Below, piece after piece: positions 1 to 6,237 of a stretch of DNA of 10,648 nt. The translations under genes were made by a program, and so were the position numbers. Origin of the DNA: an uncultured Holosporaceae bacterium (lineage in GTDB: Bacteria > Pseudomonadota > Alphaproteobacteria > CAISOG01); assembly GCA_903887035.1 (NCBI GenBank), contig CAISOG010000058.1:1-10648 (forward strand), given 5' to 3'. Under the pieces are notes generated by a model. It saw only the letters and a program-made list of their open reading frames with translations, was not told the DNA's origin and did no database searches. The stretch's first letter is position 1; each line of letters begins with the position of its first letter.

Positions 1-40
1 CGTGACATTTGCAGCACTGTAGATTTTTAAAGTGGAATGA

Positions 41-997
41 CTATATGGCCACCGCCGCCAGCGTTTGCCTTTGTTGCTCAACCGTTGCGTTGCACAGCAG
101 CACGGCGTCGCAGCCAGCCTGCAAAGCCTGATTCGACAGGGCGCCGTAATCGCCCTTCAGCGCCCCCATCTGCACATCATCCGACAGCAGCAGGCCGTGA
201 AAGCCCAGACTGCCCCGCACGATTTGCTGAACCACTGTGGGCGACAGGGTAGCGGGCAGGGCGGAATCCACCGCGTTCAGCACCACATGGGCGGTCATCG
301 CCCAAATTTTGTCTCCAAAATGGGCGCTTAAGGCCTTAAAGGGCACAAAATCGGTTTGATCCAGCTCCGCCAGGCTGGCCTGAATCACGGGCAGATCCAG
401 GTGACTGTCAACATTGGCGCGCCCATGACCAGGCAAATGTTTGATAATCGGCGTTATGCCCCCCGCCAACAGCGATTCGGCATAGGCGGTGCCCAGCAAT
501 GTTACCACCGCGGGATCCTGGCTAAAGGCGCGATCACCGATAATCGGGTCGGCGCCATCAATCGGCACATCCAACAGCGGGGCGCAATTGACCGAAATCC
601 CCAGCTCTTGCAACATGGCGGCTTGCTGGCTGGCCAAGGCCTTGACCGCCGCAATCGCCCCATCAATATCGCCCGATGCGTAACGCACACCAAAGCTGGC
701 CATCGCGGGCTGATCTGGCCAATGCGGTGGGGTAAGACGGCGAACCCGACCGCCCTCCTGATCTATCAAAATCGGCGCATCGGCACGCCCAACCGACTGG
801 CGCAAATCGTGGCACAGCTGTTTGACCTGAGCGGGATTATCGCAATGGCGGGCAAACAAAATAAAGCCCCATGGCTGTTGCTGTCCATACAGCCGCGCCT
901 CCTCCATCGTCAGTGATGCACCACTGCTGGGCCCCACAATAAGCGGCCTTACCCCAGCGGGGATGATGGGGGCGGCGTTGGTCAGGCTATCCCGCAC
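41..997 (-). CDS. nagZ: Beta-N-acetylhexosaminidase NagZ (GH3)
   Basis: Cytoplasmic glycoside hydrolase family 3 enzyme of peptidoglycan recycling; it removes N-acetylglucosamine from GlcNAc-anhydroMurNAc-peptides. Family marks are clear in the 318 residues: DQEGGRVRRL (79-88), KHLPGHG (186-192), the DSH motif at 197-199 that supplies the Asp/His catalytic dyad on the mobile loop, and LLLSDDVQMGAL (269-280) containing the Asp nucleophile (probably D273). There is no signal peptide, as expected for NagZ. It starts at GTG (997-995). An AAGGAG ribosome binding site (1012-1007) lies inside the end of the preceding SPOR gene, 9 bases before the start, which indicates translation coupled to that gene; the gap between the two genes is 6 bases. 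The C-terminus ends soon after the last barrel strand, a little shorter than many relatives. Only 40 bases follow before the window edge, so the usual next gene (scpA) cannot be confirmed. Confidence 0.95.
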   Translation of the reverse strand: MRDSLTNAAPIIPAGVRPLIVGPSSGASLTMEEARLYGQQQPWGFILFARHCDNPAQVKQLCHDLRQSVGRADAPILIDQEGGRVRRLTPPHWPDQPAMASFGVRYASGDIDGAIAAVKALASQQAAMLQELGISVNCAPLLDVPIDGADPIIGDRAFSQDPAVVTLLGTAYAESLLAGGITPIIKHLPGHGRANVDSHLDLPVIQASLAELDQTDFVPFKALSAHFGDKIWAMTAHVVLNAVDSALPATLSPTVVQQIVRGSLGFHGLLLSDDVQMGALKGDYGALSNQALQAGCDAVLLCNATVEQQRQTLAAVAI

Positions 998-1003
998 CCT
1001 GCC

Positions 1004-2410
1004 CTACTCCTTAACGCCAGACAGATCCACGATGCTGCAGGCTTGTTTGCTGGTTTTCAGCGATTGGCAGACTTGGTTGGCGGTGGCGCGGTCGGGCATA
1101 GGCCCCGCCAGCACCCGATAGCGATAAACGCCCGCCGGCTTATCCAACGGCCGCACATCCAGCGCATATTCCCGCAGATTCATAAATTTACCCTGTAGCC
1201 TCTGCCATTCGGCCTGGGCATCCTCCTGGCTACGCACCGCCGCCAGCTGAAGGCGCAGAGGTTGCCGCACCACCCCCTTGCTATCGGGCAACCCGAAGGT
1301 TGAACCCGTCTTGCCCGCGCTATCCTTAGCATTGCTAGCGGTTGGCGCAGATTTTGCCTTACCCTGGTCTTGCGTTTTCTCTTGCGGCTTGTCCTGAGGT
1401 TTTTGTGGGGCAGCCGTGCCATTCTGATTGGTGGTTTTGGCAGCTGCAGAGGCACCCGAAGCCGAGGCCGCAGTCGTAGTCGTCGCGACCGCTTGGGCGG
1501 CTGAGGATGCAGGGGACGATGATTGACCAACGGGATTGATGGTTGGCGGCACGGGATTGGCCACCACCCCTGATGGAGTGGATGGTGCCAAAGCGGTAGG
1601 AGCTGTCGCAGCTGATGGGGCAGTCGTGGTAGCGGCCGCGCCTCCATTAGCAGCAGCAGCAGCATTCGCGCCGCCATTAACACTGGTAGCTGCAGCACCC
1701 GCATTTGAACGATCACCACCATTGCCGGCTGGCGCAGCGGCAGGCTGTTGCATTTGTTCGGCCACCTTAACGGGCGCTTCGACGGGGGATGCAACCGTTG
1801 CCTCAGCCTCTGGCTTACGCCCCAACAATTCCTGATAGATCAGGGCATCTTGGTTGGGAACCTCCATCCCGCCAGGGTCGCTGGGCTTAACCCGAACGGG
1901 GCTGGATTCGGCCGCAATCAATGGCAAGGCCGATGGATCCACCGCCGTGGCGTTGCCGCCTAACAACTGATAGCCGCCATAGCCCAGCCCCAGAAGAGCC
2001 AACATCATGATCAATCCGTAACGCAGGGGGCGCCGCGATGAACCCGCACCCGCATCACCATTGCCCGAATATCCATGACCCGATTCACCATAAGGCACCC
2101 GATTACCCGCACGCATTGTTGACCCCTCATCGATTGCAGAAAATTGATTGGCCGCTTTATCCCGATTGGCCGCAAATTGTTGAGCCTGTACTCTTTGAAC
2201 CTCGGCCGCCTCAACCAACTGTGGGGGGATTTTACCAACAACGGCGCCGCCACCACCGCTGCGATAATTGGGATCCAAATGCAGCTCTATGGAATGGCGG
2301 GAAGTATTCGCGCCCACAGACGGCCTGTTGACGGCTGCCCCAGGGGAATTGTCCCCAGGAGAATTATCCAAGGCCAGGGTGGGATCGCGCAGAAAAGGTA
2401 GTTGGGTCAT
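1004..2410 (-). CDS. SPOR-domain cell-envelope protein
   Basis: A 468-residue protein with the layout of an envelope SPOR protein: a cytoplasmic N-terminus of about 128 residues, one membrane segment (about 130-150, GLIMMLALLGLGYGGYQLL) and a long low-complexity linker rich in Ala, Pro, Thr, Gly and Asn (about 160-380), which would span the periplasm. A C-terminal SPOR domain follows (about 385-465: RLQLAAVRSQEDAQAEW, then YRYRVLAGPMPDRATANQVCQSL). SPOR domains bind glycan strands stripped of stem peptides and concentrate such proteins at division sites; that role is inferred from the family. It lies 23 bases after argS and 6 bases before nagZ, the standard alphaproteobacterial order. No obvious Shine-Dalgarno precedes the ATG (2410-2408), so translation may depend on the argS transcript. 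The linker should vary in length between relatives. Confidence 0.9.
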   Translation of the reverse strand: MTQLPFLRDPTLALDNSPGDNSPGAAVNRPSVGANTSRHSIELHLDPNYRSGGGGAVVGKIPPQLVEAAEVQRVQAQQFAANRDKAANQFSAIDEGSTMRAGNRVPYGESGHGYSGNGDAGAGSSRRPLRYGLIMMLALLGLGYGGYQLLGGNATAVDPSALPLIAAESSPVRVKPSDPGGMEVPNQDALIYQELLGRKPEAEATVASPVEAPVKVAEQMQQPAAAPAGNGGDRSNAGAAATSVNGGANAAAAANGGAAATTTAPSAATAPTALAPSTPSGVVANPVPPTINPVGQSSSPASSAAQAVATTTTAASASGASAAAKTTNQNGTAAPQKPQDKPQEKTQDQGKAKSAPTASNAKDSAGKTGSTFGLPDSKGVVRQPLRLQLAAVRSQEDAQAEWQRLQGKFMNLREYALDVRPLDKPAGVYRYRVLAGPMPDRATANQVCQSLKTSKQACSIVDLSGVKE

Positions 2411-2433
2411 GGGGGCAGTCTAACGGGTCAAAA

Positions 2434-4260
2434 CTAACTGCGCAATTCCTCAACAGGAACCACGCCCAAAATGGCCAGGCCAGCGGCCAACACGTTGCGC
2501 ACCCCCTGTACCAACACCAATCTGGCCAGGGTTAGCGCGGGATCGGTCGGCTGAATAAAGCGCAGCAGGGTCTCCTCCCGCCCCTCATTCCACAGGGCGT
2601 GCAGGGCGCCCGCCACCTCATAGAGGTAATAAGGGATGCGGTGGGGTTCCCGCTCCACCGCCGCCGCCATTAGCAATCTTGGCCATTGGGTCAGCAGGCG
2701 AATCAGCGCCAGCACGCTATCCTCCGTCAACAGGCTAAGGTCGGCCGCCGCCAAATCGGGCTGCGCCAACTGCGGCATAGCCTCCGCCGCCTGCCGAAAG
2801 ACGGAGCAGCAACGGGCGTGGGCGTATTGCACATAGAAAACGGGGTTTTCACGGCTTTGTTCGCGCACCGCCGCCAGGTCGAAATCCATCGGCATGTTGT
2901 GTTTGCGCCACAGCATCATGAAACGCAGGGAATCGCGCCCCACCTCCTCAATCACCTCGGCCACGGTGATAAAGGTGCCACCACGCTTCGACATTTTTTT
3001 CAGCGCGCCATTCTCCAGGAATTTGACCAGCGCGGTCAGCGGCGCCTCCAACCGCACTTTTCCGTTCGACAGTGCCGCCGCCGCCGCCTCAAAACGGGCG
3101 ACATAGCCTGCATGATCAACGCCCAGCGGCACAATCAGCGCGTCAAAACCGCGCTCAATCTTCTGCCAAGTGTTGGGCAAATCGCCCGCAATATAGGTCC
3201 AGTCGCCATTACTGCGCTTCAGGGGGCGATCCTGATCATCGCCATAGCGGGTCGATCGCATCAACACCAATTCCCCAGGCACCCAATCGGGGGAAACCTT
3301 TTTGCTTTTCGGCGGGGGCAGCGTACCGCGATAGATTAAATCCGCCTGTTCCAACACCTGATAGGGCTTATCAATCCCGCCCTTTTCGTACAAACCCGCC
3401 TCAGAGGTGAAGATATCATGAACCACGCCCAGGCTGGCCAAATCGGCCTTAATCAGCGTCAACATCTGCGCCACCGCAAAGGGGCGAACGATGGCCAGCA
3501 TCTGATCCTCTGGCAGGGTCAGCAGGGCACGACCGTGCTGCTGCACCAACGCTTCGCCCACAGGCTTCAGATAGTCGCCCGGGTACAGCCCCTCTGGAAT
3601 TGCCCCAATATCCTCCCCCAACGCCTCGCGGTAGCGCAAAAAGCTGGATCGCGCCAGCACAGTCACCTGATTGCCGGCGTCGTTGACATAGTATTCACGG
3701 CACACCTGATTGCCCGCCGCGATCAGCAGGTTGGCCAGCACGTCGCCGAAAATTGCCCCCCGCAGATGCCCAACATGCATGGGCCCCGTTGGGTTGACTG
3801 ACACGAACTCCAGGTTGATTTTCTCGCTCTTGCCTTCTTTCTGCGCGCCCTTCTGAAGTGGTGTCAAATAGCCATAGCGATCCCCCGCGTTCAGAATTTT
3901 GCCAAGTTGCCCATGCCAAAAGGCGGGGTGGAAGCGAAAGTTGATAAAGCCTGGCCCCGCCACCTCAACCGCCGCCACGCCGTCAATTTGTTGCAGGGTG
4001 GGCAGCAATAGGTCGGCAACAGCCCGCGGCGCTTTGCCCAATGGCTTGGCCAGCACCATGGCGGCGTTGGTGGCCACCTCCCCATGCGCCTGTTCGCGCG
4101 GCGGCTCAGTATTAATGCCGTCAAAGCGCAATTCGGGGGGCAGCTGGCCAGCGGCCTGCAACCCCTTAAGCGCCGCCATAATCTGTTGATGCATCAGGCC
4201 GAAAAGATTGTCGGCGGAGGGGTTTAGCGGCACGGCGGCGGCAGAGGCGGGGGATATCAT
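2434..4260 (-). CDS. argS: Arginyl-tRNA synthetase (class I)
   Basis: Charges tRNA-Arg with arginine in the cytoplasm. From the ATG at 4260 it has 608 residues, within the normal ArgS range. It shows an N-terminal Add1-type tRNA-recognition domain, the class I HIGH motif as HVGH (162-165, in NPTGPMHVGHLRGA), the KMSK loop (422-425, in KKMSKRGGTF) and a C-terminal DALR anticodon-binding domain. The stretch NPVFYVQYAHARCCSVFR is typical of the family. The frame stays open upstream to an ATG at 4353, but that would overlap the brnA-like gene by 52 bases and add 31 residues without ArgS character, so 4260 is preferred; no strong ribosome binding site is visible there. It heads the argS-SPOR-nagZ run and lies 41 bases after the brnA-like gene on the same strand. 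One oddity is DLPNTW (about residues 360-365) where many relatives have a DIAYH-like motif; see findings. Confidence 0.96.
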   Translation of the reverse strand: MISPASAAAVPLNPSADNLFGLMHQQIMAALKGLQAAGQLPPELRFDGINTEPPREQAHGEVATNAAMVLAKPLGKAPRAVADLLLPTLQQIDGVAAVEVAGPGFINFRFHPAFWHGQLGKILNAGDRYGYLTPLQKGAQKEGKSEKINLEFVSVNPTGPMHVGHLRGAIFGDVLANLLIAAGNQVCREYYVNDAGNQVTVLARSSFLRYREALGEDIGAIPEGLYPGDYLKPVGEALVQQHGRALLTLPEDQMLAIVRPFAVAQMLTLIKADLASLGVVHDIFTSEAGLYEKGGIDKPYQVLEQADLIYRGTLPPPKSKKVSPDWVPGELVLMRSTRYGDDQDRPLKRSNGDWTYIAGDLPNTWQKIERGFDALIVPLGVDHAGYVARFEAAAAALSNGKVRLEAPLTALVKFLENGALKKMSKRGGTFITVAEVIEEVGRDSLRFMMLWRKHNMPMDFDLAAVREQSRENPVFYVQYAHARCCSVFRQAAEAMPQLAQPDLAAADLSLLTEDSVLALIRLLTQWPRLLMAAAVEREPHRIPYYLYEVAGALHALWNEGREETLLRFIQPTDPALTLARLVLVQGVRNVLAAGLAILGVVPVEELRS

Positions 4261-4301
4261 GGCGTCAACTGTTCTTAAATTCGAGTCAGAAAACGATGAT
4301 T

Positions 4302-4568
4302 CTAATGGGTTTCCAACCATTCTTGCAAGGCACGATCCATTTTTGTTTGCCACCCTGCGCCCATCGCCCGAAAACTATCCACCACCCCGCGAGAAAGCCT
4401 GATGGTAACTTGTTTTTTGGTAATTTTGGCTTTGGGACGCCCCCCCCTGTTTTTCAGGCCAAAGGCTGCCAGATCTGGCAACACCTCGGCCATCGGCCGC
4501 ATTGCCGTCAATTCTGCCTCGGTTAAGGCAGCATTATCGGCATCATGTACTGTATTACGCTCCACCAT
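4302..4568 (-). CDS. brnA: BrnA-family antitoxin, orphan
   Basis: An 88-residue protein with the features of the BrnA antitoxin family (COG3514): an N-terminal LTEAELTAMRPMAEVLPDL segment that resembles the toxin-wrapping part, a basic linker GGRPKAKITKKQ, and a C-terminal ribbon-helix-helix-like DNA-binding part, VTIRLSRGVVDSFRAMG then GWQTKMDRALQEWLETH. In intact systems BrnA neutralises the BrnT ribonuclease and represses the shared promoter. brnT normally lies immediately upstream, but here only about 24 codons resembling its start remain, in frame with this gene and with no stop between. The ATG at 4568 follows a weak purine-rich site (GAGAAAG). The gene appears intact: no frameshift and a normal C-terminus. 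It reads towards argS and ends 41 bases before it. It may survive as a stand-alone repressor or as protection against related toxins elsewhere; both are inference. Confidence 0.85.
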   Translation of the reverse strand: MVERNTVHDADNAALTEAELTAMRPMAEVLPDLAAFGLKNRGGRPKAKITKKQVTIRLSRGVVDSFRAMGAGWQTKMDRALQEWLETH

Positions 4569-4640
4569 AACGTTTTCTTTCTCAATGCTGTTTTTCTCAA
4601 GATTGGCTGCATCTTTCGCCGCATCAAATGCAATCTTTAT
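4569..4640 (-). pseudogene. brnT: Remnant of the BrnT toxin N-terminus
   Basis: Upstream of the BrnA-like ATG, in the same frame, 24 codons translate as IKIAFDAAKDAANLEKNSIEK and ENV. The first 15 to 18 match the usual opening of BrnT toxins (a K-I-x-F-D-x-x-K-x-x-x-N-L-x-K-H-G pattern, recalled from the family). The rest of the roughly 90-residue toxin is absent, and the reading runs straight into brnA. The expected ATG is ATA here (4640-4638), with a TAA stop two codons earlier (4646-4644), so this piece is probably not translated. The simplest history is an in-frame deletion of most of brnT plus decay of its start codon. The match is by eye and short, so it could be coincidence, though its position directly before brnA is exactly where brnT belongs. 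Confidence 0.62.
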
Positions 4641-4645
4641 TGGTT

Positions 4646-4674
4646 ATTGTAACAACAAAAACCTGGGCGGTCAA
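4646..4674 (-). promoter_or_regulatory. Sigma70-type promoter of the former brnTA locus
   Basis: On the minus strand TTGACC (4674-4669) and TACAAT (4651-4646) are separated by exactly 17 bases, a near-consensus -35/-10 pair. The predicted transcription start falls at about 4640, at the first codon of the brnT remnant, so the original toxin message may have had almost no leader. A small inverted repeat, GTTA-TTG-TAAC (4643-4653), overlaps the -10 box and could be an operator for BrnA autorepression; this is suggestive only. No clear terminator is visible between this promoter and argS, so transcripts could continue into the argS-SPOR-nagZ run. Confidence 0.6.
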
Positions 4675-4725
4675 ATATGACGGGAGGGGGTAATGGTGGT
4701 GGCAATGGCGGAGCAACAAAAGGTC

Positions 4726-4817
4726 GTCACTCCCGCGCAGGCGGGAGCCCAGCACCCTGTTGCCACCTGCCCTAGCCGTACCATCGCATGGATTCTCCCC
4801 ACAAGGGGGAGAATGAC
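4726..4817. repeat. 92-bp REPIN/MITE-like element, copy 1
   Basis: The element is bounded by GTCA on the left and TGAC on the right. The left hairpin at 4730-4747 pairs CTCCCGC with GCGGGAG around a GCAG loop. The right hairpin at 4792-4814 pairs ATTCTCCCC with GGGGAGAAT around five bases. The two sit in opposite orientation about the centre, as in REP doublets (REPINs). The C-rich hairpin next to GTCA resembles the GTCATTCCCGC-type intergenic repeats found in many proteobacteria; that comparison is from memory. Confidence 0.65.
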
Positions 4818-4872
4818 AGCAGAGTGCCAGGGATGGCGGAGCTAGGATGACAACGGAGAGGCGGGGATCGAT

Positions 4873-4964
4873 GTCATCCTACCCTTTATGGGTAGGATCT
4901 ATACTACGATGACGCTTGTGAAGCGGTCAGGATTTGAGATCCTACCCACAGGGGGTAGGATGAC
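4873..4964. repeat. 92-bp REPIN/MITE-like element, copy 2
   Basis: The terminal arms 4873-4900 and 4937-4964 are inverted copies of each other, 25 of 28 bases matching. Each arm is itself a hairpin: ATCCTACCC pairs with GGGTAGGAT at 4876-4898 and again at 4939-4961. The ends are GTCAT and ATGAC. The differences between arms fall almost entirely in the hairpin loops, which suggests selection or conversion keeping the stems. The 36-base centre shows no internal symmetry. The length equals that of copy 1. Confidence 0.75.
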
Positions 4965-5023
4965 AACGGGGTGGTAGGGATGGCGAGGGTAGGATGACGG
5001 TGAAGAGGCGGGGATGGGCTTTG

Positions 5024-6019
5024 TTATCTGCTTCCCATGCCTGCTTGCATAGACTGAAAAACAACATCCAAATCAAAGCTTGGCGCTGATGGTGCCTGCA
5101 CGCTGCCCAAATTTACATCCTGAGTGAACTGTATCCCTGTTGACGCACCATTGGCATTGCCTGAGGTTTCCAAACCAGGTGACGGCTGTTGCCCCTGAGA
5201 TGCTGCTGGAGACTGCTGCCCCTGAGCAGGTGTTGGCGCTGTTGTCGGTTGAGCGACAGGCTGCGGGGCTTGTTGGCCAGTTTGTCCTTGACCTTGTGTC
5301 TTGTCGCGCTTGAAGAAGTTCATAACGGCTTCCAATGCCTGGATGGCTTTGTAGGCAGCAATAACCGCGACAGCTGCTACCGCGACAGGTGCCAATAATG
5401 CTCCGCCAGAGGCAGCTACGGCCACTAAGCCATAACCTGCGGTATTCTTAAAGACATTACCAAATCTCTGTGACAGGGTTTCAGGTTGATTTACTGAGGC
5501 TGTCGTTTGGCGTTGGCTATATCCGCCTTGTTGTTGATTGGCAGCAGCTGGTTGCGGGCGCACCGGATAGGCTGCAACTGGTGTCTGCCCCATGCTGCCC
5601 TGTTGGCCAAAGCTTTGCTGGAATCCTTGGGCGAATGCGCCAGCGGCCTTTCCCGCATTTTCCAATGTTCCCTTAGCCATGTAGCTAAACGCTTGACCAG
5701 CACCCTGAGCAACCGCACCAACCCAGCCCGCATTGCCTTTTACTGGTGTGGATGGTGCGGGGGATGGTGCAGGTGAGAATGTTGGCGCGTCAACACCTCT
5801 TTCCCCAGAACGAGAAAAACCTACGATATTGTTGCCATCGCCAGTCGTTATTACAGCACCAGGAGCTATACTTCCAGCATTTACACTTCTATTGCTTCCG
5901 TCAAAACTCCACGGTTCACTTGGTTGTCTATTGCCATCAACAGTATTGCCAATACCTATAGCGACATTGTTTAATACTCCGCCCTCATTACTAACAAAAT
6001 TTCTATTGTTTACAACCAT
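5024..6019 (-). CDS. Hypothetical Asn/Gln-rich protein with one hydrophobic segment
   Basis: I do not recognise this 331-residue protein. Residues 1-70 are rich in Asn, Gly and Val (for example GGVLNNVAIGIGNTVDGN and GAVITTGDGNNIVG), a texture like short beta-strand repeats. Residues 78-92 are a Ser/Pro/Ala linker (APTFSPAPSPAPSTP). Residues 98-143 are Gly/Ala/Gln-rich and possibly helical, 150-185 are Gln-rich, 197-223 form a strong hydrophobic segment (GLVAVAASGGALLAPVAVAA and on) followed by a basic FFKRDK, and 241-290 are a Gln/Pro linker. No N-terminal signal peptide is visible. It has a strong ribosome binding site, AAAGGAGGA (6032-6024), 5 bases from the ATG, which favours a real, well-translated gene. 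The first third uses AT-rich codons (ATA, AGA, TTA) that the flanking genes avoid. A surface, secreted or phage-like structural role is conceivable, but nothing fixes it. The hairpin tandem begins right after its stop codon. Confidence 0.7.
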   Translation of the reverse strand: MVVNNRNFVSNEGGVLNNVAIGIGNTVDGNRQPSEPWSFDGSNRSVNAGSIAPGAVITTGDGNNIVGFSRSGERGVDAPTFSPAPSPAPSTPVKGNAGWVGAVAQGAGQAFSYMAKGTLENAGKAAGAFAQGFQQSFGQQGSMGQTPVAAYPVRPQPAAANQQQGGYSQRQTTASVNQPETLSQRFGNVFKNTAGYGLVAVAASGGALLAPVAVAAVAVIAAYKAIQALEAVMNFFKRDKTQGQGQTGQQAPQPVAQPTTAPTPAQGQQSPAASQGQQPSPGLETSGNANGASTGIQFTQDVNLGSVQAPSAPSFDLDVVFQSMQAGMGSR

Positions 6020-6023
6020 GATT

Positions 6024-6032
6024 TCCTCCTTT
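6024..6032 (-). promoter_or_regulatory. Strong ribosome binding site of the 331-residue gene
   Basis: AAAGGAGGA on the minus strand, its AGGAGG core 5 bases before the ATG at 6019, is the best Shine-Dalgarno in the window and fixes this start. Most other genes here have weak or no such site. The rest of the divergent gap 6020-6237 (between this gene and hisN) shows no promoter pair I would defend. Confidence 0.8.
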
Positions 6033-6237
6033 AACGGGAATTTTTCTCTTACCCTTATCCTAAGCCAGCTTGTGTTACGGTTTGATGAGGATTTGCTTAA
6101 AATGCCAGATTTTTTGGTAGGGACTGGTTGGCAATGCGGCGGCGGGACGGCACCTTATCCACGGGGATGCGGTGGCATTGCCAAAAGCGGCGGGCATGCC
6201 TACTATCGCTATCATCCAAAATTCAACCAACGCGGCC

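Larger units (their letters stand above)
4726..5019. repeat. Two tandem 147-bp units carrying paired hairpins
   Basis: The 349 bases between the brnTA promoter and the stop of the next gene hold no gene. Units 4726-4872 and 4873-5019 have the same length and align without gaps in their right-hand parts. A 40-base block at 4829-4868 recurs at 4976-5015 with 33 of 40 positions identical (AGGGATGGCG at the start, GAGGCGGGGAT at the end), exactly 147 bases away. Each unit opens with a 92-bp hairpin-pair element followed by a 55-base spacer. The left and central parts of the units have diverged in sequence but keep the hairpin layout. No open frame, tRNA or T-rich terminator tract is visible. Confidence 0.8.

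Noticed and set aside
1..8. Start of scpA (ATGTCACG on the minus strand)
   Set aside because: The position fits the expected gene order after nagZ, but two codons without a ribosome site cannot support a call.
1180..1794. Second minus-strand frame inside the SPOR gene
   Set aside because: Leu/Pro/Arg-rich shadow produced by the low-complexity Ala/Pro/Thr linker in the real frame.
2686..3339. Long plus-strand open frame opposite argS
   Set aside because: It is antisense to a clear argS, rich in His/Arg/Gln as expected of a shadow frame, with no ribosome site or recognisable domain.
4261..4353. 31-residue N-terminal extension of argS from an ATG at 4353
   Set aside because: It would overlap brnA by 52 bases and the added residues have no ArgS character; the ATG at 4260 gives a normal-length enzyme.
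4726..5019. CRISPR array or rho-independent terminators
   Set aside because: Only two diverged units with no uniform short repeats, and the hairpins are not followed by T-runs on either strand.
6172..6237. Upstream starts of hisN (GTG 6172, ATG 6196)
   Set aside because: Codon choice there looks non-coding and the family usually starts close to LADAAG; kept as alternatives because no start has a good ribosome site.
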